Assembly (NCBI GenBank): GCA_003971905.1
Contig: RSEE01000068.1
Coordinates: 52,482 to 116,481 of the forward strand
Source of the DNA: Moniliella sp. 'wahieum'
Lineage: Eukaryota; Basidiomycota; Moniliellomycetes; Moniliellales; Moniliellaceae
Reading direction: 5' to 3'
DNA length: 64,000 nt
A model generated the notes under the pieces. It ran no database searches and was not told where the DNA came from. It saw only the letters and a program-made list of their open reading frames with translations. The position numbers and the translations under genes are program-made. Positions 10,801 to 21,578 of the stretch are shown here, in pieces; the first letter of the stretch is position 1, and each line of letters starts with the position of its first letter.

Positions 10801-12155
10801 CGCGGTCCAAGCCGAAGAGTGGATGGAGGAGGAGGAGCAAGAGGAGTGGGTCGAAGCGGAGGATGTGGACGACAATACGCGGTCGCGCATGCTGGGCTTG
10901 CGGGTGATCACCAAGCGGGCCGAGGTGTATGCGCATACCGAGCACGCCGAGATGACCGTCAAGCCCATCTGCGGTTTTTGTACCATGCCCTGGGCGCCGG
11001 CGAAGTGGATAGCGCCACGGGCGAGCCCAAGAAACCGAATGCGTTGCCTGCCATGCCGGGCCACGCGCGCGCCTGGCTGCGCTTCACGTCCGGCCGCCTG
11101 CCTGCTCAAGTTGGCGCGCCACAAGGCGTATGCGATGCTGGTGACGCGCCAAATGCTGCCGTTGGCATTTGTGGTGCAAGACCGAAGCTTTGGGGTGCGC
11201 AACCTGTTCTTGCGCAAGCTGTGCGCCTACCTCTCGTGCAACAAACTGCCCCCGGCGTTTTATGCGGTCCCTTTCCTGGTCGCGTTGGACCCCGAAGAGG
11301 AAAACTTGCATCTGGTGCGCTACTTTTTGCGCAAAGTCATCTGGGGCGTCTCGACCGCCCAACGGTTCAAGACGGTGGAATACACCTTTGCTCGCTTCCT
11401 CCACCTGCTTGCGCACCACCCCGACTTTCACCGGGAGGACGTGACGGAAGCGCTGTTTGCTCGCTATGTCGACTTTTACCTGACCAGCGTGGCCAACGAG
11501 GAGAACATCAATTTGTTCTGGTACATGTGCAGCCGGCTCAAGACGCTTCGTGCGGCAGACAGCGTAGGCGCAAGTGAGAACTTGTATGCGCTGTGTGAGC
11601 TGGCGCAGCTGCGGATCAAGCGCAAGGCGCTGTCCAATGGCTGGACCATTGAACCCTGGCCGGGCAAGGTGGCGATGCCCTCAGACATTTTCCGTCCCTT
11701 GCCCAACAAGGAAGTGCAGAAGGAAATTTACTCGCGGCAGTACTTGCCCGATGAGGTGGTGCGGCGGCTGACAGAGGACTTGGACCAAGTCTCCAGCCGC
11801 AAACGACCGCCAGCCGAAAAAGTGATTGACATTCCCAAACCAACCAAGACGTCCCGCGCGCCTCGCGCTCGCCAGCCCAGCCCCACCGACGATTCCGACG
11901 AGGAGATGCAAGAAGCGCAAGAGCAGGCGGAGACCACACCCAAGCCCACGCGGGCGCGGCCTAAGCCTAGGGCGGCCAAGGCCACGGCCTCGCGCGCGGT
12001 CGGCGCTGCGGACGAGAGTTCCGAGGACAACGAGGAAGAGGAACAGGAGGAGGAAGATGAGGGGGGAAGAAGAGGAAGAAGAGGAAGAAGAGGAGGCGGA
12101 GAAGGAAAGCAGTCCGCCTCCTGCGAAGCGCGCGCGTCGGGCTGGGCGCCGTTGA
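7884..12155 (+). CDS. PDS5: Sister-chromatid cohesion regulator Pds5
   Basis: A HEAT-repeat protein of about 1,370 residues that binds the cohesin ring and controls its loading and release on chromosomes. The N-terminus (LRDLKTVQAELAQMDQDD, then VKIALACCLADVLRLFAPDA) and the following DIFQFFIHEL are characteristic of Pds5. Two introns are clear: 8199-8269 (71 nt, GTGCGT..ACAG) and 8476-8553 (GTACGT..GCAG); both splice in frame. HEAT-like text continues through YHVRIVWLESAQGIL, TIAARVLGSMDYETALHRTP and RQMLPLAFVVQDRSFGVRN. The C-terminus is acidic and lysine/arginine-rich (runs of Glu, then SSPPPAKRARRAGRR), as usual for Pds5 tails. The frame breaks many times (for example near 8625, 9200, 9405, 10005, 10080, 10245, 10375, 11000, 12060), each consistent with one lost or gained base, so the gene is probably intact in the organism. 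Confidence 0.9.
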
Positions 12156-12383
12156 ACGTTGAACCGAGAACCGATCTGATCTACGTTTGGGGTCTATGCG
12201 TCTATGAACCTGGTGGGTGTCCTTGACTCGGCCGAGGAGCGCTTTTAGTTGATACAATAATGAACCCGTTTTAAGCAAACAAGAAAGAAAGGCTACAGAC
12301 CCTGCGCGTAGCCGACACGCGCCATCCCACAGACAGACGCGCCATGCCGTGCCATCCACTCCACCCCAGGCCAGGCGAACTGA

Positions 12384-13448
12384 TTAACCACTACTCAGGC
12401 GGCGGGCGTCGGCATACGAGCCTATCCGACTGGCTAGTCGACTGAGGAAGAGGTACGCCACCACCGCAGCGGCAAAGGCGACTTTGCGCTGGCCTAGACT
12501 GAACAAGGTGCCGAACATGCCCCGTGGGGGCCGCGCATTCGGCATCTCGTTGACCTTGCCTCCCCGGTTGGCTTTCCGGTTGGCTCGCCGCGCCGCCGGC
12601 CCCGTCAGAGCCGCTCTTCCGGCGCGGGGGGGGGAGCACGGTGACGGAATCTCCGCGCGGTGGACCGAGTCGGGACAGGAGCAGTGGCAGGATCAAGAGA
12701 GGCAGGTGGGTCGGGGGCGCTGGACGGGGGTGGGGCGGGCCGCTGGCCCATGTTGGGCAGGGGGGTGGCAGTCGCATGCGCGTACTCGGGAAAGAGCGCA
12801 ACAAATTTCCGTTGCTTGATGTTCCAGGCGTGGGAGGCCTGTGCGTACGCCCTCCGATCCGCAGCGCTCGCCGATACACTTCCGGTCGTCATCTCCTCGC
12901 CCGTCATGAACGACAGCAGGCCCACGAGACTAGCCCCGCGTTCATCGTGTCAGTCGGGTCAGTCGGGCGTGCCACCGTGCGCGGCAAGCAGGGGGAAGGG
13001 ACGTACATGTTGGCCACACTCCAGCTGGGGTTCCAGCTGCCAGGATGAAAGTCGCTCATCGAGGTGCAGATCTTGGTGTTGGGACTGAAACGGCCACTGG
13101 GCGTCTGCACCTTGATGCCCCTGGACACCGGCCAGGCGGGGGTCAGCAAGGCGTCGCGAGCAAGGGACCCGGGGAGGAGACGTACGGAGGCTTGAACGGG
13201 TAGTCGCTCGGGAAGAGGAGTTGGCCCCAGTACTCTCCCCCGTCATAAGGGGTGTCGGGGGGGCCACGGAGGAAAAGTGCCACTCGAGCACGTTGTCTTC
13301 GCGCGGCCGGGCATAGCAGTAGGGCGGCGCATCGGCTTCCATGTTGATGGCCTCCTTTGCGAGCTGGGGGACGGAACAGCGTCAGCAGAGCAAGGGGCGC
13401 AGGGCGGGATGGACAACATACGCGCTTGGCAGCGGCTTTGCTGGCCAT
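12384..13448 (-). CDS. UBC6: Tail-anchored ubiquitin-conjugating enzyme E2 (Ubc6/UBE2J type)
   Basis: Start ATG at 13448 (MASKAAAKR). An intron begins GTATGT at 13421, and exon 2 continues [20 protein letters not shown], the typical Ubc6 opening. The UBC fold follows: [34 protein letters not shown], then, after another intron, [20 protein letters not shown] with the catalytic cysteine in KICTS, and WNPSWSV and GLLSFMT. After a proline-rich linker a single hydrophobic segment ([14 protein letters not shown]) lies about 20 residues before the stop at 12384-12386 (...ARRLSSG). This is the single-pass tail anchor that places Ubc6 on the ER for ER-associated degradation. One frame break falls between EWHF and the next strand. 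Start, domain order and C-terminal anchor all agree with the family. Confidence 0.9.
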
Positions 13449-14395
13449 GGTGGCGGGGAGCACGGGCGATGGCGGTGGCGGCTCGGCGGCGATGGTGGTG
13501 GATTGAGCTGATCTGGCCCGCCAATCGCAGCGCCTCAGCGCCAGCCGCATGCAACTTTCAGAATGCGCTTCAATGTTGCAAGTAGCACGTGCAGTGTTGA
13601 AACGTTCAACGTCCAAACGTTCCACGCGCCACTCACTCGGTGGCGGCGCTGACCTCATCGACCTCCGCTCTCCGAAAGCTATTTATACTCAACTAGTAAC
13701 ACTATGTGCGGCCCGCCCTGTACGCGCCCTTTTTCGGCGCTTCGCTAGAGAAGCAAGCCCCGAAAATACTCGGTGCGTACCCACGCCCAAGTCAACCCAT
13801 CTCCGATTATCGCGTCGACCTGTAGCGCCCCGGTCAGATTGATATCAACGGTTTATCGCGCTCAACTGAGCGTTTTGATATCCGCTGCGCACTGTCCCCT
13901 GCTGAATTGCTCAGCCCCCAAGAAATCGTGCCAACAAAAACACATTGTGGAGGTAGTAGGGCACTTGAAATACTGATCGAACTGATCTCTGGTATGCGCG
14001 CCTCTATTCTCGGCGCCATGCAGTAGGGAGACGAGCAACATCAGCAGGGCGTGTCTATTTTCGGCCGCCAAACCCCAATCTCGGCCCTGGGGCAATCTCG
14101 GTCTTTGCGGTATTGGCACTCACTGTGGGGGGTTAGATTAATTGCAGTAGCTCCAACGAAGCACATGCACACTGCAATCCAATCCACGCTGCGTGTTTGA
14201 TGGTGCTCCGTGCGTCCCCTTGCCCCAACAGCACACGCCACAAAGGTTTATAAACGAGACCCTCTTCTGGGGCATACGCCCAATAATCTCTTTCCTTCCA
14301 GCTGCATTCGCCTCTCGCCTCTTTTCGTCTGCACAACCCAACCCGAACAACAACACCATGTTTCATGCTGGCTTCAAGGAAAAGATGAATCCAGG
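13449..14395. other. Intergenic region between UBC6 and the LURP-like gene
   Basis: A divergent gap of about 950 bases. It contains TATTTATAC near 13679, alternating GC-rich and AT-richer segments and a TTTATAAACG motif near 14247 that could serve the downstream plus-strand gene. No gene or RNA recognised. Confidence 0.4.
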
Positions 14396-15557
14396 ATGGG
14401 TTCCGCCAACCCTTACTCGGATTATCACGAGCCCACAGCTTCCTCCTCCTCGGACGAAGACGAAGTTGGCTTCCCGCACGATACGAAGGCGCGCCCTTCT
14501 TCGCCTTCTGGGGCATCGCGCAAGCGATCAGCATACACAAGTACGAGTGGGAGTGCGAGTCCTCCCGAGTACGCTCGTCATGACCCCTTGTTGGGGGTAG
14601 TGCCTCGGCCTCGGCCGCCCCAGCCCGGCGGGGCCAGTCCTCGTTCGCGGGCTCAACGGCCCCCTGGCAAAGTCCCTGCCGGCCGCACCGACGCTCGCTA
14701 GGCCTCTTCCCCTCCTGGGCCCAGCACAACACGCAGCAAACGTTCAAGCTTACTTGTCCGCCTGCGTTTTCCTCCAAGGTATTTGCCACGGACGTGCGGA
14801 GCGGGGTGACGCTGTTTCAGTGGAAGAGCCTGGCACGGCAGTTGCTCTCGGGCTTTCGTCCGTCAGCCTTTTTGGTGGAGAATGCGCGGACGAACGAGCC
14901 GCTGCTGGAGGTGCAGCACGACATGGCCTCGGGCAATGGCGAGTGGATCCTTTCGCGTCCGACAGGCAGGATGGGCCAAGGTCAAGGCCAAGGGCCAGTA
15001 GGCGAGGTGCTCTGCACCGTCTCCTCCTCGGTTGGGGATGGGTACGGATCGACGATGCAGATGGACGTGTGCTTTGCCAATTCGGCGGGGCATGGAGCGG
15101 AAATGCAGTTGGTGCTTGTCTATGACCCTATGGAGGCGCGATGGGACTTGCTCGACATGGACGGCACCGTGCTGGGGCAAGTGAGTGGAGCAACAGGGCC
15201 AGTTTGCCCAACGAAGCAGTGGTGACCAGTACGTTCCGTTTTCTCTCTCTCTCTTTCTCTTCGGTCCGAGACTGACCACGTGGATCCACCTCAGTACCAG
15301 CCTATGCCGATACACTCTTCCTTGTCGTCTTGGCCATGATCACGCGCGAGGAAGACTTGATCCGTCAACAGCAACCGTCGGTACCGGCCGGTGATGGGCG
15401 GGGGCATGGGGGAGCACCGGTATGGTTCGGGTATGGGGGTGCTGGGGTACCGTGCGGGGAGGCCTGCGCGGAGCACTGCTTGGTCCGGGCCAAGCGTATG
15501 TGGGACGCAGGCGCGGCGGATTGCTCGGTGGCGTTGTGGCTCGGGCTCGATGAGTAG
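14396..15557 (+). CDS. Tubby-C-like (LURP-one-related/DUF567) domain protein, hypothetical
   Basis: The likely start is the ATG at 14396 (MGSANPYSDYHEPTASSSS), followed by about 100 disordered, acidic and proline-rich residues. The folded part begins near 14760 (VFATDVRSGVTLFQWKSL) and runs through AFLVENARTNEPLLEVQHD, GEWILSRPTG, GEVLCTVSSS, MQLVLVYDPMEARWDLLDMD and GTVLGQV, with an alternating beta pattern ending in a hydrophobic helix ADTLFLVVLAMITREED. This is the order of the tubby-like beta-barrel with its terminal helix (LURP-one-related/scramblase superfamily). An intron from about 15230 (GTACGT) to 15294 (CTCAG) precedes that last helix. Frame breaks occur near 14640 and 15195. The C-terminal Gly-rich tail and exact stop are uncertain. 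No catalytic function can be read from the sequence. Confidence 0.55.
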
Positions 15558-16564
15558 AGGCGCGGTAGTGGGGGGGCCGTTCCAGGCGCCTCTGCGCGCG
15601 CCCCTCGGTCGCATGAGGCGGAAGGGCTGTACTATTGATCGAATGATGCGCCTGAGAATCGGAGGGCCTGAGCGTGCTGCATTGGTCAGTCTCCCAAAGC
15701 GACATGACCAGCGACCTGCACCAGGGGGGTTGTGGATCGAGGGGGTTTCTTTCTTCCCCAGCCGTTCGTATAGCCGAGCAGCAATGGACACTGAACATAT
15801 GAACGCTGTGAACGTATAGTAGGCTCTTTGCTGGCGGTATTTCGCTTTGTCCTCTTAGGTAATAAGAAGGGCCGTATCTTCTTGGCGTGCATGTTGCTTC
15901 GCCCTGCCAGCGATGCCTGGCCTGGCTTTGCGCGGGCTCGGTTATCGATTATCGATCTTGTCTGCGAGCGGGCGCTCGCTGAGCACGGACATGTGACAAG
16001 GGAGATGCAATCCACGCTGGAGGAGCCGGGGCGCGGAACACCAGACGCGGAAACGCGAAAATGAGCGGAGCGGGCGGTAGGGTTGGCGCTGGCGTGGGGC
16101 GCGGCGTGGCTTGCGTGTGCGGCGGCCGTGCACGAGAAGGTTTCGCGCCGGCACGGGCGCAGTGTGGAGCGTGACCATTCTTCTGTGGCGGGCGCCGCAC
16201 CACACCCCTGTCCACCTCACCCGTCACCACCCCCCGCCGCCCGCACGGCGCCAGTGCGCGTGCGTTGGGGCCCACGCCCGCCTGTCTCAGCGGGCGCGCA
16301 GCAGGCGAGTGTCGGGCGGAATGTCACGCACGCGCGCTGCTCATGCGTCGCGTGGGCGGCAGCGTGGCAGCGTGTAGGGTTGGCCCAGGCCGCCCAGCCT
16401 GTCCACACTGCCCACACTGCCCACGCCGCCCGGCTGACGACGGACTAACCCCCTCGACACGCGACCAGCGCCTCGGCCTTTGCCCAACCCCCCCATCCAT
16501 CCCACCCGACGACGACGCCCAGACCTCCAGCCTGTTGCACTGCGTCGCGCTCTCCCGCTGCGAC
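15558..16564. other. Intergenic region upstream of DEF1
   Basis: About 1 kb of GC-rich sequence with no recognisable gene, tRNA or repeat. The last 300 bases hold pyrimidine-rich runs typical of leaders in this window. Confidence 0.45.
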
Positions 16565-19067
16565 ATGGCTCCTTCGCTCGTCTCTGAGCCGCCCGGCGTC
16601 GACCCCTTTGTCCGCCGCCCCCCTGCGCGCGTCCGCGCGCTCCGCCCTCCGCCCCCGCCCGTGCCCGCGACGACACGGCCGCCGCCCAGAGCTGCGCGCC
16701 CAGTTCCCCGACCAACTGCGCCAACTCCGTGTGCCTTCCCCGACTGGTCCGATGAGACCTGCTCTTTGTCCTCGGCGATGCCGGCGGCGAGGTCGAGGCC
16801 GCCGCCGGCCTGATTGGCGACGGCTTTGCGACCCAGTTTGCCTCGGTCAAGACCCACCCCCCCAAGAAAGAACCCCGGAGGAGCACCCTGTTCCTTCCTC
16901 CAGCCCCGCCCCTGCCTCGGTCGCGCGTGCCGGCCGGCCTGTCTCCTCGGCTGCCGGCCGGGGCGGCGGCCGGCCGGCCGCGGGGCCGTCCCCAGGGCCC
17001 CGGAACCAAGTCGAATGCCTCGTCGGATGGCAAGACGGCCGCTGCACCTGCACCTCCTGCATCTGCGCCCGCCCCCAAGCCCGCCGCGCCTAGTTGGGCC
17101 GACAGGATCAAAACGTCGCAGGCCAACAAGGCCGCTGCCGTGGCCGCCGCCCGTGCATCGCGCGCTGCGGCCCAAGCGTCCCATGAGCCCCCCAAAGCGG
17201 ACGATGCCCGCAAGAGTTGCCCGCCGAAGATGCGTTCCCGCCAGTGACGAGTCGGCGCCCTCGTCTTCGTCCCCAGTTGCGCCTGCGGTGCCGCCTGCGC
17301 CGACAGGCGACGCTGCATCCAAGCCCGCTATGAGCTGGGCCCAGATCGTGACCCCCACCCCAAGCCCGCTCCCGCCGCTGCGGCCCACGAGGAGCCGAGC
17401 CCTGCCGAACCGGAACCAACCGAGGCGACCGAATCGCACGAAACTGCACCCGCCTCCGCAGAGGTTGCGCCGGAGAACGAGACTGCCCCCGCTCCCGAGG
17501 CACAAGAAGAACCGGCCCCTGCGCTGCCCCCGAAGAACCGCGGGAGCAGATCAGGGTCTGAACCCCACCCGAACCCCTCCCTGAAGTCACTGAATCTGCT
17601 CCGGAACCTGCTTCGGAGCCCGCCCCGCGCCGGCGCCCGAACCGGAACCCGAGGCGGTGCAAGAAGAACCCCCCAAGGCATCCTCGCCTGCACCTGCACC
17701 TGTTCTGCCCCGCCCCGCTCCTGCTGCTGCTCCTGTCCTCTCTGCCCCCAGCCCCAGCGCCAGCAGCCGCTGGAGGAGCCATCAAGATCCCTGCTACGCG
17801 CAAGCAAGCCCAGCCGCTCGTCATCCCCGTGTCCCTGCGTTCGCTGGAGAGCCTGGGTGTGCAGTTTGGTTCGTTGGGGGTCGAGTCGGAGGCTGCGCCT
17901 GCGCTGGCTCCCGCTGCGCCTCCCGCCGCTGCCGCTGCACCTTCTGCCGCTGCCCTATGGATGCGAGCGCAGCTGTCGAGCCGCCGCGTGGCGCGGCGCC
18001 TCCCGGTGCGGCCTCGTTGCCGCCCAACCATTGACCGGAGCGCCGGCCATGCCGACGGCCGCGCCGGGCCTGATACCGGTTCCATCCGTCGTTTGCCAAC
18101 CTCCGCATGCGGCGCAGGCCGGCGCGCCGCGGCTGCCTCAGCCCCCTCCCGTGCCCACGCCCAATGCGCCTTTGCCACGCCGCCATCCCAACGGCAGCGA
18201 TGCGACGGGGCAGCCCATCCCGCCGCTGGGTTTGAGGGGTACACGGGGTACGGCTTCCCCTCGGCGCCGGCCCCGACGGCCGCCACGGCGCCGTATGGGC
18301 TGGGCCGACGCCGGGCGCCGGCCTGGCGCGGGGACCGACCCGCCGCCGCCGCCGCCGGCCCAGCAAGAGTACGGGTACCAAGGGCGCGATGCGCGCAACC
18401 TGAGCCACTTTTACGGCGCGCGTACGACCCCAGTGCGCTGCCCTGCGCGGGGAGGACAAGGCGGCTGGCGCAAGCCGGCGGCAGCCGGTGCCGGGGCGCG
18501 GTGCCGACGCCCGGACAAGCGGGCCCGCCGACGCAGCCGCCGGCGCAGCCGCAGCAGTACCCGAGATGATGCCGTACTTTACCAGCCGTTACATGCCGAA
18601 CCAGTACCAGTACGGGCAGCCGGGTACATGCCGGTGTATGGGCAGGGCCAGCCGCAGGTGGGCAAGTATGCGCCGGGGCAGGGGGGCTACTACGCGACGC
18701 CGGGCACCGAGTTTGGCGCGGGCGGCGGGGCGGGCCGTCGGAGTACAGCAACAAGCTACCAGCCGGGGCTGCTGAAGCCGACGGCGCCGGCGGCGGTGGC
18801 GGGTGCGGGCAAGTCGTCGCCGGCGCTGGCGAATGCGGGGCTGGACTACCGCTTTGACCAAGGCGGGTGCGGCGGGTGCGGGCGCGGGCGCGGCGGGCGC
18901 GCTGGAGCAGGGCACGCCGCGCTCGACGCCGGCAGCGCCGCGCGCGCCCAGCCGGGGCAGAGCTTCTACACTACGGCTACAACCAGACGGGCTACGGCAC
19001 GTATCCCTACAACCTTCCCGCAGGGCAACGCACGCGCCTGGCGCCAGGCGAGTCTGAGTGCACGTGA
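16565..19067 (+). CDS. DEF1: RNA polymerase II degradation factor Def1-like protein (CUE domain)
   Basis: Start ATG at 16565 (MAPSLVSEPPG). Within the first 100 residues, spread over two frames, lies a CUE domain: LRAQFPDQLRQLR, FPDWSDE, DLLFVLGDAGGEVEAAAGLI and DGFATQFASVK, matching the fungal Def1 pattern 'FPDW..EDL...L....GD.E..V..I..G....W..V'. A lysine/alanine-rich segment (PSWADRIKTSQANKAA, about 17090-17140) and a long acidic Pro/Glu/Ala region (17330-17680) follow. Next comes a conserved island, IPVSLRSLESLGVQFGSLGV (17822-17883), and then a Gln/Tyr/Gly/Pro-rich tail ending NQTGYGTYPYNLPAGQ and a stop at 19065-19067. Def1 triggers ubiquitylation and destruction of RNA polymerase II stalled at DNA damage; its low-complexity tail is normally proteolytically removed. 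Frame breaks are frequent (about ten). The family call rests on the CUE domain and overall layout. Confidence 0.75.
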
Positions 19068-19203
19068 CATGAATCGCTTCGATCGCCTGGGGTGCGTAGT
19101 GCCTTAGGCGTTAGTATATAGACTCCCGCACGGCGCCCGTGTGGGTGGTTGCCCACCGGCTGCCCTTCCCACCGCCACCGCCCATAGCATGCCCCCACAC
19201 ATA

Positions 19204-19267
19204 TAGCATCCGCAGCATGTAGCATCCGCAGCATGTAGCATCCAGGCCACCCCCCCCCCCCCCCCCC
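19204..19267 (+). repeat. 16-bp direct repeat followed by an 18-base C run
   Basis: TAGCATCCGCAGCATG is repeated twice with a third partial copy from 19204 to about 19243, immediately followed by 18 consecutive C at 19250-19267. It ends 8 bases before the start codon of the first LC8-like gene, so it probably lies in its promoter or leader. The true length of the C run is uncertain given the sequence quality. Confidence 0.8.
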
Positions 19268-19275
19268 ACCTCCCC

Positions 19276-21578
19276 ATGTCCCTCGCCTCCCCCCTCAGCG
19301 CCGTGGCCGTCGCGACAACTACCCCGTCGCCCCCCGCCCCCCCTGCGCGCCACCACCACCTCCCCGCTCTGCCCGCACCCCACTCGGCGTGCCCGCCGCC
19401 CCACTCGGCACCCTCGCCGCAACCAGAGCCAGCTGCACAACACGCGCCGGACACCCACCACGCTTCCTTGGCCCACGCCCTGGCATCCGCCCAGCTGGTC
19501 GCGCCCTCGGTGTCCTCGTGCCGGCCGTGGTGCAGCCCCGCGCTGCCCCTGCGCTGCTCACCCGCCCCCCTCGCGCCGGCCGCATCGGGAGGCGGGTGGG
19601 TGCCGAGCGTTGGGCCGTCGGTGGCGTCGGTACCGCTTAGCTTTGGTCCGGTTCCGTCGCTCGGCCCGGACCTCGCCCTCGCCCTGCCGCCCGCGGCGAG
19701 CGGGGTGGGAAGCGGGCTGCCACTGCCTGAGCCCAGTCCCGCACCTGCGTTGCTTGCTGTTGATGCGTGCTCGACGCTGGAGGGCGAGGCGCGGGCACAG
19801 GCGACGGCCATCATCCATTCCCTCGTCACTGCCGCCTGGCAGTTGGGTTGGGACCGGACTACGGTCGCCAGCCGCATCACCGAGCAACTCAATCAGCGCC
19901 TGGGCCGCTCTTGGTCGACGATCGTCGGGCCGTCGTTTGCGTTTATGTGCGGGAGCGGCCGCACAGCTTGCTCAACGTCCGTACGTGTGCGCCTCGTTGA
20001 TTTGCTTGTTGCGTGTATTGTGTGTGTGTGTCGTGCTGGGCAAGGGTTGACTGTGTACATGCGTGACTAGGGATTGGCGACTGGTGGGTGGCCGCGTGGA
20101 AGGGCGAGGTGGGCGTGGGCAAGTCGAACAATAAGGAGGTGGAGTGTACCGTGTCAAGGGATCCAGACCGAAGTGAGCAACAAGGTGATGGAGGTGGTGC
20201 GAGACTCGATGGCGCAACAAGCGTCCCTGGTCGGTGCCGAACTTACGTACTTCCTCGCACATACTCCAACGGCTTCACCACTCCTCGGGCCCGGCTGGAC
20301 CTGGTACCCGAGACGAATGTCAGTCTCTACACGCAGTTCCCGTCGGCCTTCTGTTTCCGTGCGGGCGAACAGGATTGGACCGTGTGGAACGAGCGGGACG
20401 CCAGCACGCATTCCCTCGGCTCCCTCAGCACCCTTGCTTCCGGCATGGTCTTGACTGGGACGGTGTCCGTGACGTCCGTGACTTTAGTCTGTCCGGCTTG
20501 TCGGCCTCGCAGAAATCGTACGCCACGTCGTCAGCCTCGACGACGCTGGTGCAAAAGTGCAAAACTACGTGGCGAGCTACGCGCGCAAGTGCAAGCCGGG
20601 CGGGAACGGTGCAGATTGGCTCGTCGCACATGACTGATGCGTCGTATCACAATGCGGTATTGGATGTTTCCCTCGCGGCGATCGCCGAAGCGTCGGCGAC
20701 GGTGGACAAGCAACAGGCCACCACCCTTGTCACCAACCGTCTGCGTACCCTCTTTGGTCCGGCCTGGCACGCCCACATTGCCACCGACACCTTTGTGCCG
20801 GTGAATGCGCCGGCGCTGCAGGTGCTCACCTACCGTCTGGACGACAAGTTTGTCACGCTCTGGCAAGCGCAAGCCACCGCAGTGCAGACCACCTCCGAAC
20901 CCGAGACGGAATGGGAATGGAGATGGGCCACGCGCAGCCCTGCAGCACAATAACAATGGCAGCAGCCTAACGTCCACCCACCAGGCCCTGCAGCACAACA
21001 AGCCTAGCCTGCTCAAACAGGCAGCGGGAGTAGCTGGTGGAGCTGCGATGGCCGGGTTGGGGTATGGACTGTACAAGCACCATCAGCATACGACCACAAC
21101 GACCAGAACCCTCCCCCCGCTCAGCCGGATCTGGATACAGTCCACCAAACCCTCAATACACCACACGCACCCAAACGGGACCCAGCACGACCAGCGTTGA
21201 CGCCCCCGGCACCGTGGCCGTTGGAACGTTGGCTGCGGCGCACAACGCCATCCGGGTCGAGAATCTACGCTGGCGGCAGCCGAGCAGGCCGTGCTGCTAG
21301 AGGTGGCGGCGGAAGCGGTGGCGTGGCACTCGATGGCCGCGCGCACGTTTGCGCTCTGGCTCGAGTCGGCGCTGGACCGGACGATGAAGTGGGATGGGTG
21401 GCACGTTGTGGTGGAACGTGGCGAGTTTTGGCGCTTCGTCCTACCCGGACTACCGCGAGGCGCTGAACCGCATCCGCTTTCGCTGGGACGACAAGTACGG
21501 ACGGTGTGGCAAGGCGCGCAGTCCACGGGCCAGGGCCAGGGCCGGGGTGTCGTGGACGCGCTCCGCGCACCTCGGTGA
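19276..21578 (+). CDS. Multidomain protein with repeated LC8 (dynein light chain)-like modules, gene 1
   Basis: Start ATG at 19276; the first 150 residues are Pro/Ala/Ser-rich and disordered. From about 19780 a module appears with LC8 spacing: helix AQATAIIHSLVTAAW, helix TTVASRITEQLNQRLG, then SWSTIVGPSF, the counterpart of LC8 'TWHCIVGRNF'; an intron (about 19980-20070) interrupts the following strands. Further modules: KVMEVVRDSMAQQA...GPGWTWY...FRAGEQDWTVWNE (20165-20395); a partial one, KVQNYVASYARK...ADWLVAHD (20510-20630); VDKQQATTLVTNRLRTLFG/PAWHAHIATDTFVP...TYRLDDKFVTLWQAQ (20640-20880); and, after a glycine-zipper helix (AGVAGGAAMAGLGYGLY), a last one WHSMAARTFALWLESAL...GWHVVV...RFRWDDK...TVWQGAQ (21280-21520). 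The recurring C-terminal signature is 'FR.DDK.VT.WQ'. Frames break repeatedly. LC8-like fold is inferred from pattern; function unknown. It could instead be two adjacent genes. Confidence 0.6.

Noticed and set aside
9359-10945. A 528-codon open frame on the minus strand
   Set aside because: Antisense to PDS5, whose HEAT repeats read clearly on the plus strand.
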